Source: Lawsonibacter faecis
Lineage (GTDB): Bacteria; Bacillota; Clostridia; Oscillospirales; Oscillospiraceae
Direction: 5' to 3'
DNA length: 64,000 nucleotides
Assembly (NCBI RefSeq): GCF_014287675.1
Contig: NZ_JACOPQ010000007.1
Location: 62,001-126,000, forward strand
Positions 40,986 to 49,315 of the stretch are shown in pieces; position 1 is the stretch's first letter, and each line of letters opens with the position of its first letter. The notes below the pieces were generated by a model. The model searched no databases. It was given only the letters and a program-made list of their open reading frames with translations, and was not told the origin of the DNA. The position numbers and the translations under genes are program-made.

Positions 40986-43004
40986 TCAGCGGCTCTTGAC
41001 AATCCGCTTGCTCCCCCAGCAGGTGGCAAGCAGATAGGTCCCGTAGAAGACCACGATGAAGGCCGCCGTCACCGCGCTGCTGGCCACCGTGTCCAGCCTG
41101 CCCACCTGGGCGATGACCGCGTTGGCCGCCGTCATGCCCACCACCGAGTGGACGATAGCCAGCAGCAGCGGCAGGAGGAAGGCCAGCAGAACCTGCACAT
41201 AGACGGAGCGGCTGCGCATCTTCTCCTCCGCGCCCAGCCGGGCGAGTATCCTGTACCGGGGGGCGTTGTCCGCCGCCTGGGAGAGCTGCTGGAGGGCAAG
41301 CACTGCCGCCGAGCAGAGGAGGAACACGATACCCAGATAGATGCCCAGGAAGAGGACCATGATCTTGGTGCCCATGGTCTCCATATAGATCTCCAGCTTG
41401 GTGTTGAAGCGGGAGGAGCCGCCGTCGTTCTCAAAGGCCAGGCGGTGGAACTGGGAGAGCGTATCGTGGAGAAGGGCCTCCGTCTGCTCCTTGGGCACAT
41501 CCGCGCGGTAGTTACCGCAGAAGTAGCGCTCGATGACGATGGGCTTGTCTGCGGTCCAATCGCCCCCATAGGCCAGGACCTCGTCGGGGACGATGAGGTA
41601 GAAGAAGGAGCCGGTGCTGTAGCCGATGGACAGGTTTTCGTGGAAGACGGCCCTGGAATCGGCCAGCAGGGCATGGCCCTGGATTTCGAGCACGGGGTCC
41701 TCGGACATGATTTCGGTGCGGCTGTCCCAATCGGACAGCGTCTGCCCGTAGCGGTCCGGCTCCAGTGTGATGGGGCGCTGCCCGGCAAGGGCGCGCATGG
41801 CGTTATAGGTGGACAGGGGGAGAATGCCGGTGTAGTCCAGAAATTCGTCGTCGGTTCCTGCATACTGGGGAATCTTGACCTCGGAGTACCATACGGTCAC
41901 CTCGGCGCCGGCGGAGAGCTGCGCCGCAGGGTCGAAGCCCGCCCGCCTGAGGGTGGCGGGGACGTCCACGGGGGTCGTCTCGCCGGTCTCAGAGCTCCTC
42001 CGCTCGGCGGAGAGATAAAAGTCGTAGGGGGCCTGGGCGTTGGTGAGGGTGTCCAGGGTGTTGTTCATGCCCACCGAGCATGCGGTGATGCCGATGGCCA
42101 GCAGGAGCATCAGGCAGATGACCGTCATGGATACATAGTTGCTGCCCACGCGGGCGGCAAACTGCCGCAGGGTGAACATGTTGAGGCCCTTGTAATAGAG
42201 CTTTTGATTGGCCTGGAAGACCCGCAGCAGAAACCCCGAGAGGGCCCGGAAGAAGAAGAGGGTGCCCAGGCTGCCCAGCCCCAGCATGACGAAAAAGAGG
42301 GCGTCAATGTGCAGGAGGCCCCGCTTGAGCAGCATGGTATAGGCCACGCCCAGGAAAATGATGCTCAGCACGAAGAGCACCACTGAGGAGCGGATGCTCT
42401 TGAGCTTCAGATCCTCGTTTTTCCGCTCCGCCTGGAGGAGGTCGATGAGCTGTCTGCGGGAGACCGCGAAGGAGTTGAAGACCATCACCACCAGGAAAAT
42501 GACGCCAAAATAGAGCAGGGTCTTTAAAAGCGCCTTCAGGGAGAAGACGAAATGGAACTGGGGAATGGTAATCTGAAAAAGTCCGGCGGTAAAGACCGAG
42601 ATGAACTGGGAGAGGAGCACCCCCAGCGCCAGGCCTATCGCCAGGGAAAAAACGCCGATGAACAGGGTCTCCAGAAAGAGAAGGGAGGAGATGCGCCCCT
42701 GGGAGAGGCCCAGAAGCATGTAGGTGCCCAGCTCCTTTTTCCGCCGCTTGAACATAAAGTTGTTGGCGTAGAGAATGAGGAAGGCCAGTATAACAGACAC
42801 GAAGACGGAGAAGATGTCCACCAGCATCAGCGTGGCGTCCAGTATGCTGGATTTCTCGCCGCCCTGCAGGGCCTCCATGACCCACTGGGAGTCCAGGGAG
42901 TTGAAGACGTAGAAGATGCATACGCCGAAGGTGAGGGTGAGGAAGTATACCGAGTAGTCCTTCAGGCTCCGGGTGACATTCTTGAGGGCCAGCTTAGAGA
43001 ACAT
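40986..43004 (-). CDS. BceB-type ABC transporter permease
   Basis: A 672-residue permease of the FtsX/MacB superfamily. Several membrane segments precede a large extracytoplasmic domain (roughly residues 310-530), and three more follow it, the BceB layout. The N-terminus FSKLALKNVTRSLKDYSVYF is typical. Such permeases, with their ATPase, remove peptide antibiotics from lipid-II-cycle intermediates and also report to the histidine kinase. It overlaps the ATPase gene by 11 nt. Confidence 0.92.
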   Translation of the reverse strand: MFSKLALKNVTRSLKDYSVYFLTLTFGVCIFYVFNSLDSQWVMEALQGGEKSSILDATLMLVDIFSVFVSVILAFLILYANNFMFKRRKKELGTYMLLGLSQGRISSLLFLETLFIGVFSLAIGLALGVLLSQFISVFTAGLFQITIPQFHFVFSLKALLKTLLYFGVIFLVVMVFNSFAVSRRQLIDLLQAERKNEDLKLKSIRSSVVLFVLSIIFLGVAYTMLLKRGLLHIDALFFVMLGLGSLGTLFFFRALSGFLLRVFQANQKLYYKGLNMFTLRQFAARVGSNYVSMTVICLMLLLAIGITACSVGMNNTLDTLTNAQAPYDFYLSAERRSSETGETTPVDVPATLRRAGFDPAAQLSAGAEVTVWYSEVKIPQYAGTDDEFLDYTGILPLSTYNAMRALAGQRPITLEPDRYGQTLSDWDSRTEIMSEDPVLEIQGHALLADSRAVFHENLSIGYSTGSFFYLIVPDEVLAYGGDWTADKPIVIERYFCGNYRADVPKEQTEALLHDTLSQFHRLAFENDGGSSRFNTKLEIYMETMGTKIMVLFLGIYLGIVFLLCSAAVLALQQLSQAADNAPRYRILARLGAEEKMRSRSVYVQVLLAFLLPLLLAIVHSVVGMTAANAVIAQVGRLDTVASSAVTAAFIVVFYGTYLLATCWGSKRIVKSR

Positions 43005-43761
43005 CCCGGTCGTCACCTCCCAGCAGCGTGACCACCTCGATGATCTTTGCAAAGAAGTCTTTTCGGCTGTCCCGGCCCCGGATCAGCTCCGTGAAGGAAC
43101 GCCCGTCCTTAATGAAGAGGATGCGATGGCAGTAGCTGGCGGTAAAGGCGTCATGGGTGACCATGAGGATGGTGGCGTCCCGTTCCGAATTCAGAACCTC
43201 GAAGCGGTCCAGCAGGAGCCGGGCGGACTTGGAGTCCAGCGCGCCGGTGGGCTCGTCGGCCAGAACCAGATCCGGGCCGGTGATGATGGCGCGGGCCGCC
43301 GCCACCCGCTGCTTCTGGCCGCCGGAGAGCTGGTAGGGGTACTTCTTGAGGCAGTCGGCAATGTCCAGGAGATCCGCAGTCTGGCGCACCATACCGTCAA
43401 TTTTGTTGACGGGAGTCTTTAAGATCGTCAGGGCCAGGGCGATGTTCTCAAAGGCGGTGAGCGTGTCCAGCAGGTTGCAGTCCTGAAAGACGAAGCCCAG
43501 CCGCTCCCGGCGGAATTTCGAGAGCTCCTTGCTCTTGAGCCTGGTGGTGTCCTGTCCGCCAATGACGATATGCCCCGCCGTGGGACGGTCAATGGTGGAG
43601 ATGCAGTTGAGCAGAGTGGTCTTGCCCGAGCCGGAGGCGCCCATTATGCCCACGAACTCCCCCTGGCGGACGGAAAAGCTGACGTCGTCGATGGCGCGGG
43701 TGACGCTGCCCTTCGAGCCGTAGTACTTTTGCAGGTTGGATACAGTCAGTATAGGTTCCAT
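42994..43761 (-). CDS. BceA-type ABC transporter ATP-binding protein
   Basis: A 255-residue ATPase with Walker A GASGSGKTTLLN (about residues 40-51), signature LSGGQKQRVAAARA and Walker B LVLADEPTGALDS. Together with the overlapping permease it forms a BceAB-type peptide-resistance transporter. The gene sits about 60 nt downstream of a BceR-like operator at 43825-43851. Confidence 0.95.
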   Translation of the reverse strand: MEPILTVSNLQKYYGSKGSVTRAIDDVSFSVRQGEFVGIMGASGSGKTTLLNCISTIDRPTAGHIVIGGQDTTRLKSKELSKFRRERLGFVFQDCNLLDTLTAFENIALALTILKTPVNKIDGMVRQTADLLDIADCLKKYPYQLSGGQKQRVAAARAIITGPDLVLADEPTGALDSKSARLLLDRFEVLNSERDATILMVTHDAFTASYCHRILFIKDGRSFTELIRGRDSRKDFFAKIIEVVTLLGGDDRDVL

Positions 43762-43786
43762 GGTGAAATCACTCCTTGTATCCTAC

Positions 43787-43792
43787 ATTGTA
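43787..43792 (-). promoter_or_regulatory. -10 box of bceAB-like operon
   Basis: TACAAT on the minus strand. The hexamer at 17-nt spacing is GC-rich and not a -35, which suggests an activator is needed. Confidence 0.5.
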
Positions 43793-43824
43793 GAGTATTC
43801 CGGCCCGCCGGGCCATAGATGGGG

Positions 43825-43851
43825 CTTACAGTTGGGTGACAGAATTGTAAG
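43825..43851. promoter_or_regulatory. Candidate BceR-type operator
   Basis: TGACA-N4-TGTAA (837-841 and 846-850 of 43 kb) matches the known BceR-family pattern TnACA-N4-TGTAA. Outer arms CTTACA and TGTAAG (43825-43830, 43846-43851) make a second inverted repeat. It lies upstream of the -10 box, where an activating response regulator would bind. Confidence 0.6.
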
Positions 43852-44162
43852 GAAGCGCGAGGATAGGCACGCAGGGGCGGCAAGGCCGGAGTAAGACCCG
43901 GAACCCAAGAAGGCCGTCTCACGGAAGGGCATCTGGTTCCGGGGCGAATCGGAGGTCTTGGCAACCCGGCCGCGTGCCCAATCCGAACGTGACAAGGAAG
44001 CGCGAGGATAGGCACGCAGGGGCGGCAAGGCCGGAGTAAGACCCGGAACCCAAGAAGGCCGTCTCACGGAAGGACATCTGGTTCCGGGGCGAATCGGAGG
44101 TCTTGGCAACCCGGCCGCGTGCCCAATCCGAACGTGACAAGGAAGCGTGAGGATAGGCGCAT
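43849..44162. repeat. 145-bp tandem repeat, two full copies and a partial third
   Basis: Copies run 43849-43993 and 43994-44138, with a third beginning AAGGAAGCGTGAGGATAGGC breaking off near 44162. The full copies are almost identical (one or two changes). Each contains CCCGGAACC and GGTTCCGGG as arms of an inverted repeat about 30 nt apart. The block fills the gap between the kinase stop and the transporter promoter. Frames open through it look like chance. Confidence 0.9.
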
Positions 44163-44184
44163 AGGGGAGCTGGCGGCGGCGCTC

Positions 44185-45198
44185 TCACTCCGCCAGATGG
44201 AAACGGCCCTTGGGGAAGGTGAGCTCCGCCGCCGTGCCTCTGCCCTCCACGGAGCGCAGTCCCAGTCCCAGCCCCAGCCGGTCGCAGAGCTTTTTGCACA
44301 GATAGAGCCCCAGCCCGGTGGATTTGGTGGCCAGCATCCGCCCGTTCTGACCGGTAAAGCCCTTGTCGAAGACACGGGGCAGGTCCTCCGGGCGGATGCC
44401 GGGTCCGTTGTCCGCCACAATCAGAGTGACCGACGCGGCTTCCACCCGCTGGGAGAAGGTCAGACGCGGCTGGGGGCCGCGGTATTTGACGGCGTTGGAC
44501 ACCAGCTGTCCCAGAATGAACTCCACCCACTTGGGGTCGGAGTAGGCGATGGCATCCAGGCCGTCCAGCTCCAGCTGAAAGCCCGAACCCACGAGGCTGC
44601 GGGCGTATTTCTTTACGGCGCTGGCCGCCGCCTCCCGGAGTGGCATGGCTTTCACCAGATAGTCCCGCTCCACCGCGCCGCTGCGGGCGTAGAAGAGGGC
44701 CTGCTCCACATAGCCGTCAATCTCGAAGAGTTCCTCCTCCAGGGCGGCGGTCTGCTCCCAGGGGTGGTTCTCCAGGGTCAGCCGGGCGGAGGCGATGGGG
44801 GTTTTAATCTCGTGGACCCAGGTCTCCACGTACTCCCGGTACTCCGACATATCCCGCCGGGCGGCGGATACATGGTCGTTCATGGATTTGTTCACCGCCG
44901 CCATGGCCTCGCAGAAAAACTCCCCCTCGGCAAAGCCGGCCTCGTCCATCAGTTCGGAGAAGAGGTATTTCTCGCCCAGCGCATCCAGCCGCGCCGCAGC
45001 TTCCCGGTAGTAGGCCAGCTTCACCGCCCCCTCCGCCGCAAGGGGAATCAGGCCGCAGAGCGAAAAGACCAGGCAGAGGAAGGCCACCGCCGAGGGGTGG
45101 ACCCGCAGCACAGAGAGGAGGACGGCCGTAAAGACCACGGCGAAGGCCATGGCCAGCAGATAAGGCAGCTTGTCCCGGAGATAGGTTTTGAGCGTCAT
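44185..45198 (-). CDS. BceS-type sensor histidine kinase
   Basis: A 337-residue kinase. Two membrane helices near the N-terminus (about residues 11-55) are joined by only a few residues, so there is no external sensor domain; this is the intramembrane-sensing class that takes its signal from the BceAB transporter. The H-box is WVHEIKTPIASARLTLE, and the ATPase domain has DNGPGIRPEDLPRVFDKGFTG and STGLGLYLCKKLC. Confidence 0.94.
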   Translation of the reverse strand: MTLKTYLRDKLPYLLAMAFAVVFTAVLLSVLRVHPSAVAFLCLVFSLCGLIPLAAEGAVKLAYYREAAARLDALGEKYLFSELMDEAGFAEGEFFCEAMAAVNKSMNDHVSAARRDMSEYREYVETWVHEIKTPIASARLTLENHPWEQTAALEEELFEIDGYVEQALFYARSGAVERDYLVKAMPLREAAASAVKKYARSLVGSGFQLELDGLDAIAYSDPKWVEFILGQLVSNAVKYRGPQPRLTFSQRVEAASVTLIVADNGPGIRPEDLPRVFDKGFTGQNGRMLATKSTGLGLYLCKKLCDRLGLGLGLRSVEGRGTAAELTFPKGRFHLAE

Positions 45199-45254
45199 GA
45201 AAGGACCTCCCCAAAAAGACGCGGCGGGACTTGTGCCGCCGCGCGCTCCTGCGA

Positions 45255-45929
45255 TTAAACGATTTGATACCCCTGCCCCCGCCGCGTGGCGAGATAGTCT
45301 CCCGCGCCCAGGCCGTCCAGCTTCTTGCGCAGGCGGTTGACGTTCACCGTCAGCGTGTTGTCATCCACGAAGGCGTCGGTCTGCCACAGGCCGGTCATCA
45401 GCTCATCCCGGGTGACAATATACCCCGGCTTTTTCAACAGAAGCTGGAGAATACGGGTCTCATTGCGGGTGAGCTCGGCCTCGCCCCCGGCGAAGAGGAC
45501 CGCGCCCCGGCCCAGGTCCAGGGTCAGTCCGCGGTGGGAGAGTATTCCTGCGCTCCCACCGGCGGGGTAGGAGCGTTCCAGCAGCCGGGCCATACGGGCC
45601 AGCAGAATCTGGGTGTTGTAGGGCTTGGTGAGAAAATCGTCCGCACCCAGGTTCATGCTCATCAGCTCGTCCAGCTCGGTGGCGCGGCTGGTGACCACGA
45701 TGATGGGGATGCCGGAGCTCCGCCGCAGCTCCCGGCAGATGTGATAGCCGTCGTACCGGGGCAGGTTCAGGTCCAGCAGGACCAGGTGTGCGCCGCTGCC
45801 GAGCACTTGGCCGGGCACATCCTCAAATTCCTCGGCGGCGCGGCATAGATAGCCGTACCGCTCCAGGAGGGCCGTCAGCTCCGCACACAGACGGGGGTCG
45901 TCCTCCACAAGAAAGATGGTATGGGGCAT
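45255..45929 (-). CDS. BceR-type response regulator (OmpR family)
   Basis: A 224-residue regulator. The receiver domain has EDDP, phospho-acceptor region LLDLNLPRYDGY, and TSR/KPYN switch residues; the C-terminal winged helix ends with VNRLRKKLDGLGAGDYLATRRGQGY. It pairs with the kinase 56 nt downstream and probably activates the transporter operon through 43825-43851. Confidence 0.95.
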   Translation of the reverse strand: MPHTIFLVEDDPRLCAELTALLERYGYLCRAAEEFEDVPGQVLGSGAHLVLLDLNLPRYDGYHICRELRRSSGIPIIVVTSRATELDELMSMNLGADDFLTKPYNTQILLARMARLLERSYPAGGSAGILSHRGLTLDLGRGAVLFAGGEAELTRNETRILQLLLKKPGYIVTRDELMTGLWQTDAFVDDNTLTVNVNRLRKKLDGLGAGDYLATRRGQGYQIV

Positions 45930-45950
45930 GTTATCACATCCTTTATCCCC

Positions 45951-45959
45951 ATTGTAGCA
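45951..45959 (-). promoter_or_regulatory. Extended -10 promoter of the response regulator
   Basis: TGCTACAAT on the minus strand about 20 nt before the start codon; the -35 is weak. Confidence 0.45.
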
Positions 45960-45996
45960 CAGAGATGTGGAGAATTATCTTAAAAAAACATAAAAA

Positions 45997-46022
45997 CGCC
46001 CGGAAGAATCCTCCTCCGGGCG
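45997..46022 (-). terminator. Terminator of the XRE-membrane gene
   Basis: CGCCCGGA and TCCGGGCG form the stem, followed by TTTTT on the minus strand, 9 nt after the stop of 46031-46606. Confidence 0.75.
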
Positions 46023-46030
46023 GTATGACG

Positions 46031-46606
46031 TCAAAAAATGCCGAGCATGTACTCGTAGATGGGGACGCTGAGGAATATCAGCCAGCCGGGGTGCCAATTG
46101 TCCAGCAGGAAGCCAGAGGCCAGATAGGCGATAACTACAATGACGGGATAAATCTCCCCCACACCGAAGAGGCTGCAGGCCAGGGGGAGGATGACCATCA
46201 TGGCCAGGGTCAGCAGCCAGAGCAGCTTCTCCTTGTTCTTTTTGAAGGCTTTCCGCCTTGACTTTGCCACCGCCTCCTCCGCCATCTCCCACTCCTGGGC
46301 GGCGGCGAAAACCTCGGCGGCCTCACTTTGGGCATACGGCTCGTATCCGTATTCCGGCTCAGGCTCCGGGGCGGCCGCCGCCGCCGCTGCGCCGCCGCTG
46401 CCGGGCATATGGAGCAGAAGTTCGTCCAGTGAGACCCCGTAGAGCCGGGCCAGGGCGATTAAATTATCGGTGTCGGGGGAGGACTCGGCCCGCTCCCATT
46501 TGGATACGGCCTGCCGGCTCACACCCAGCTTGGAAGCCAATTCCTCCTGCGACAGGCCCTGCTCCCGGCGGAGCTGCACCAGACGATTTGCGATTTCAAT
46601 GTTCAT
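46031..46606 (-). CDS. XRE helix-turn-helix protein with C-terminal membrane segments
   Basis: A 191-residue protein. Residues 1-65 are a Cro/C1 domain (RLVQLRREQGLSQEELASKLGVSRQAVSKWER in parts). An Ala/Pro/Glu linker follows (70-90), then a charged segment and two or three membrane helices (about 130-185). This combination is common in clostridia and suggests a membrane-tethered regulator. AGGAGG lies 7 nt before the ATG. Confidence 0.88.
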   Translation of the reverse strand: MNIEIANRLVQLRREQGLSQEELASKLGVSRQAVSKWERAESSPDTDNLIALARLYGVSLDELLLHMPGSGGAAAAAAAPEPEPEYGYEPYAQSEAAEVFAAAQEWEMAEEAVAKSRRKAFKKNKEKLLWLLTLAMMVILPLACSLFGVGEIYPVIVVIAYLASGFLLDNWHPGWLIFLSVPIYEYMLGIF

Positions 46607-46758
46607 GGGCGGCCCTCCTATCTGAGTTTAGTCTAACGGCAGAGCGTGAAAAAGGCCACCCATTCTGCTTTTCATGGCCGCAACTATCGGTTGCGGGGAC
46701 TCAAAACAGTATGTCTAAAGGGGCGCTGGAGTGGCCCGCGGTCCTGATATGAGAATGT

Positions 46759-47916
46759 TCAGCGGCAGAGGAGGTTGTAGACCGCCCCCTGGACGTAGTC
46801 GATCTCAGCGAAGGTGTTAAAGGGCCCCACAGAGAAGCGGACCGCCCCCTGGGGGTAGGAGCCCAGGGTCAGATGGGCGGTGGGGGCGCAGTGGAGGCCG
46901 CAGCGGGTGGCGACGCCGGACTCCTGCTCCAGTCGGAAGGCGGCCTCACCATTGTCAAGGCCGGTAAAGTCCACCGACACCACGCCCGCCCTGGGGTTGA
47001 AAACCTCCGTGGGCCCCAGCACCCGCAGCCCGTCCCCCTCCAGCTCCAGCATCCGGGCCAGCAGATGGCGGGTCAGGCGGTATTCCCGCTCCCGCAGGGC
47101 GTCCCCCTGCTGCTTAAGATACTGCAGCGCGGCGTTGAGCCCGTACACGCCGGGCAGATTCAGCGTCCCCGGCTCGAAGCGGTCAGGCAGAAAGTCCGGC
47201 ATCTCCAGCGAGTGGGAGAGGCTCCCCGTCCCGCCGGCCACCAGAGGGTCGATTGCCCCGGCCAAAGCGTCGGTGACTACCATGCCGCCGATGCCCTGGG
47301 GACCCAAAAGCCCCTTGTGCCCCGGGAAAGCCAGGGCGTCGATACACATCTCTGCCATATCCACCGGATGCATCCCCACCGTTTGGGCGCCGTCCACCAG
47401 GAAAAAGACTCCCGCCCGGCGGCAGAGAGGGCCGATTTTCTCAATGGGCATCATGCCGCCGGAGACGTTGGAGGCGTGGGTGAGGATGACCGCCCGCGGC
47501 TTCGTTCCGATCTGGGCGCCTGCGCGCTCCAGATCCAGGACCCCCCGCCCGTCACAGGGAACATACTCCACCTGTACCCCGGCTTGCTCCAGCTGTTTCA
47601 GGGGCCGCAGGACGGCGTTGTGCTCCATGGGGGAGGTCAGCACCCGGTCACCCGGGCGCAGCAGGCCCTTGAGGAGAAAATTCAGCCCATAGGTGGCGCC
47701 GGGGGTCAGAATGACATTGCGCGCCCCGGGGCCGTGGACCAGGGCGTTGAGCCGCTCCCGGGTATCCAGTGCCACGCCGGCGGCGTCGTAGGCGGACTGG
47801 TAGCCGCCCCGGCCGATGTTGCAGCCCACGTTCTCAATATAGTTCGCCATAGCAGCCCCCACGCCGGGGGCTTTAGGATACGATGTGGCGGCGTTGTCCA
47901 TATATACCTTGCGCAA
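46759..47916 (-). CDS. Cysteine desulfurase-like class V aminotransferase
   Basis: A 385-residue PLP enzyme. VYMDNAATSYPKAP opens the protein; FPGHKGLLGPQGIGG holds the PLP lysine; TRCGLHCAPTAHLTLG contains the Cys that acts in persulfide chemistry. It belongs to the cysteine desulfurase/selenocysteine lyase group. The TTG at 47916 is preferred (AGGGGG 7 nt upstream, MRKVYMDNAAT expected); the first ATG at 47901 would cut into the conserved start. No Fe-S scaffold gene is adjacent, so the sulfur acceptor is open. Confidence 0.88.
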   Translation of the reverse strand: MRKVYMDNAATSYPKAPGVGAAMANYIENVGCNIGRGGYQSAYDAAGVALDTRERLNALVHGPGARNVILTPGATYGLNFLLKGLLRPGDRVLTSPMEHNAVLRPLKQLEQAGVQVEYVPCDGRGVLDLERAGAQIGTKPRAVILTHASNVSGGMMPIEKIGPLCRRAGVFFLVDGAQTVGMHPVDMAEMCIDALAFPGHKGLLGPQGIGGMVVTDALAGAIDPLVAGGTGSLSHSLEMPDFLPDRFEPGTLNLPGVYGLNAALQYLKQQGDALREREYRLTRHLLARMLELEGDGLRVLGPTEVFNPRAGVVSVDFTGLDNGEAAFRLEQESGVATRCGLHCAPTAHLTLGSYPQGAVRFSVGPFNTFAEIDYVQGAVYNLLCR

Positions 47917-47950
47917 GATAAGGCCCCCTGTGTAAAAATAATTGCGAAGG

Positions 47951-49156
47951 CTACCCGATTTCCGTCTCGACTGCCAGACGAATCTGGTAGTTCTGCTCCC
48001 GCAGCCCATTCAGGACGCGGGGCAGAGCGGCGGCGGTGCGGGGGGAGTCGTCCAGTGTGACCCGGGCAGCGGCTTTCCGCGCGTCAATGCTCTGGAGCAG
48101 CGCATTGGCGTAGGCGGCGGCGGAGCCGCTGCCTGCGGCCGCCGCGTTGGGGGTCCAGAGGGCCCAGCCCTCCGACTCCAGGGCCTCAGCCACCGCGCTC
48201 TCACCGCTCTCCAGACGGACGGTGCGGGTGGACGTGTGGGCAATCAGCTCCAGGAGGCGGTTCCCCTCCTCCAGCTGGGCCTTGGCGTCCTCGGCGGGGC
48301 CGCCGGGGATGGTCAGCCCCACCGTATAGCCCGAGGCCAAAAGCCGCCGGATGACGTCGTCATTGGCGCGGAGCTCCTCGACCCGGAAGAAGAACAGCGC
48401 CGGAGTGCCGCTGCGCTCCAGCAGCTCCAAAATGTCGGTGAGACCCTCCTCGCCCCCGCACTGGACGGAGAGGTAGACCCGGACGTCACGCTTATCCGGA
48501 TTGTCGTCCGGACCCGGCGAGGGGGAGGGAGCGGGGGAGGGACTGGAGGAGGGGGTGAGCGAAGGCGTGGGGCTGCTCGACGGAGAGGGAGATGGGCTGG
48601 GGGCAATGCTCTTTAGGTAGCTTTTGTAATATCCGTTCAGGGTGGAGGAGGCCGCATCCATAAATTGGTCATCCTCCAACACAACATCAGGGGTATAGAT
48701 ACGGACGGCGTAATAACCGCCCATATCCCGTTGATAATTATTGATGACCTCTCTCCCAAAATAATTGCAGAGGCTAACGAGAGGCAGATAGATAATACCG
48801 TTTCTCATAATAGCGCGGGTATAGGAGTTGCCGTTCCGGTCGTAACAGGTGTTTGCATTAAGATCATACGTCAGTACCTTCTGCTTATTAAAGACGGTAA
48901 CCACATTGTTCACCGCGCCTACAATAACACCCAGGCTGTTGCCGGTAATGTTAGCATCGAACATGGTGTAGGGCACATAAACCGTTCCACCTACAGCAAT
49001 GGGCATATTTTCTACTGAAGGACTCGTCACCAAGTTGTCGTTCAATGCAAGGAAAATTATGGTATCGCTTCCGGCGGCGTACGCGCCGGGCAAATTGACG
49101 GAAAACAGAACGACTGCGGAGCAGAGCAGGCAGACCAGTGCTTTTTTCCAGTTCAC
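47951..49156 (-). CDS. Secreted stalk-domain / deacetylase-like fusion protein
   Basis: A 401-residue exported protein: signal peptide (1-27), copper-amine-oxidase-type stalk region (about 45-160: VYVPYTMFDANITG, IIYLPLVSLCNYFG), a Ser/Pro repeat linker (about 185-220) and a C-terminal domain resembling a degenerate polysaccharide deacetylase (VRVYLSVQCGGEEGLTDILELLE; ALFFFRVEEL). The usual deacetylase metal His residues are not evident, so activity is doubtful. GTG start with AAAGGAGG 7 nt upstream. The 5' half is far more AT-rich than the 3' half. Confidence 0.7.
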   Translation of the reverse strand: MNWKKALVCLLCSAVVLFSVNLPGAYAAGSDTIIFLALNDNLVTSPSVENMPIAVGGTVYVPYTMFDANITGNSLGVIVGAVNNVVTVFNKQKVLTYDLNANTCYDRNGNSYTRAIMRNGIIYLPLVSLCNYFGREVINNYQRDMGGYYAVRIYTPDVVLEDDQFMDAASSTLNGYYKSYLKSIAPSPSPSPSSSPTPSLTPSSSPSPAPSPSPGPDDNPDKRDVRVYLSVQCGGEEGLTDILELLERSGTPALFFFRVEELRANDDVIRRLLASGYTVGLTIPGGPAEDAKAQLEEGNRLLELIAHTSTRTVRLESGESAVAEALESEGWALWTPNAAAAGSGSAAAYANALLQSIDARKAAARVTLDDSPRTAAALPRVLNGLREQNYQIRLAVETEIG

Positions 49157-49191
49157 GGCGGTGCCTCCTTTCCATAACGAAGCTACTAAAG

Positions 49192-49197
49192 ATTATA
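49192..49197 (-). promoter_or_regulatory. -10 box of the stalk-domain gene
   Basis: TATAAT on the minus strand, 35 nt upstream of the GTG start; TTTACC lies 17 nt further upstream. Confidence 0.55.
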
Positions 49198-49239
49198 TCA
49201 TGCCGGACGTGCGGGGTAAAGTGGGAAGAAGTACTGGCC

Positions 49240-49268
49240 TTGCGCTTGGGGCGGGGCCATTGTATAAT
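49240..49268 (+). promoter_or_regulatory. Promoter of the malic enzyme gene
   Basis: TTGCGC (49240-49245), 17 nt, TATAAT (49263-49268). Confidence 0.7.
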
Positions 49269-49315
49269 AATCTCTGCTGAACAAGCCGCAACAGCGGCAA
49301 ATTGGGGGAACACGG

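Noticed and set aside
43849..44162. Possible CRISPR array
   Set aside because: Repeat units are 145 bp with no short repeat/spacer alternation; the whole unit is copied.
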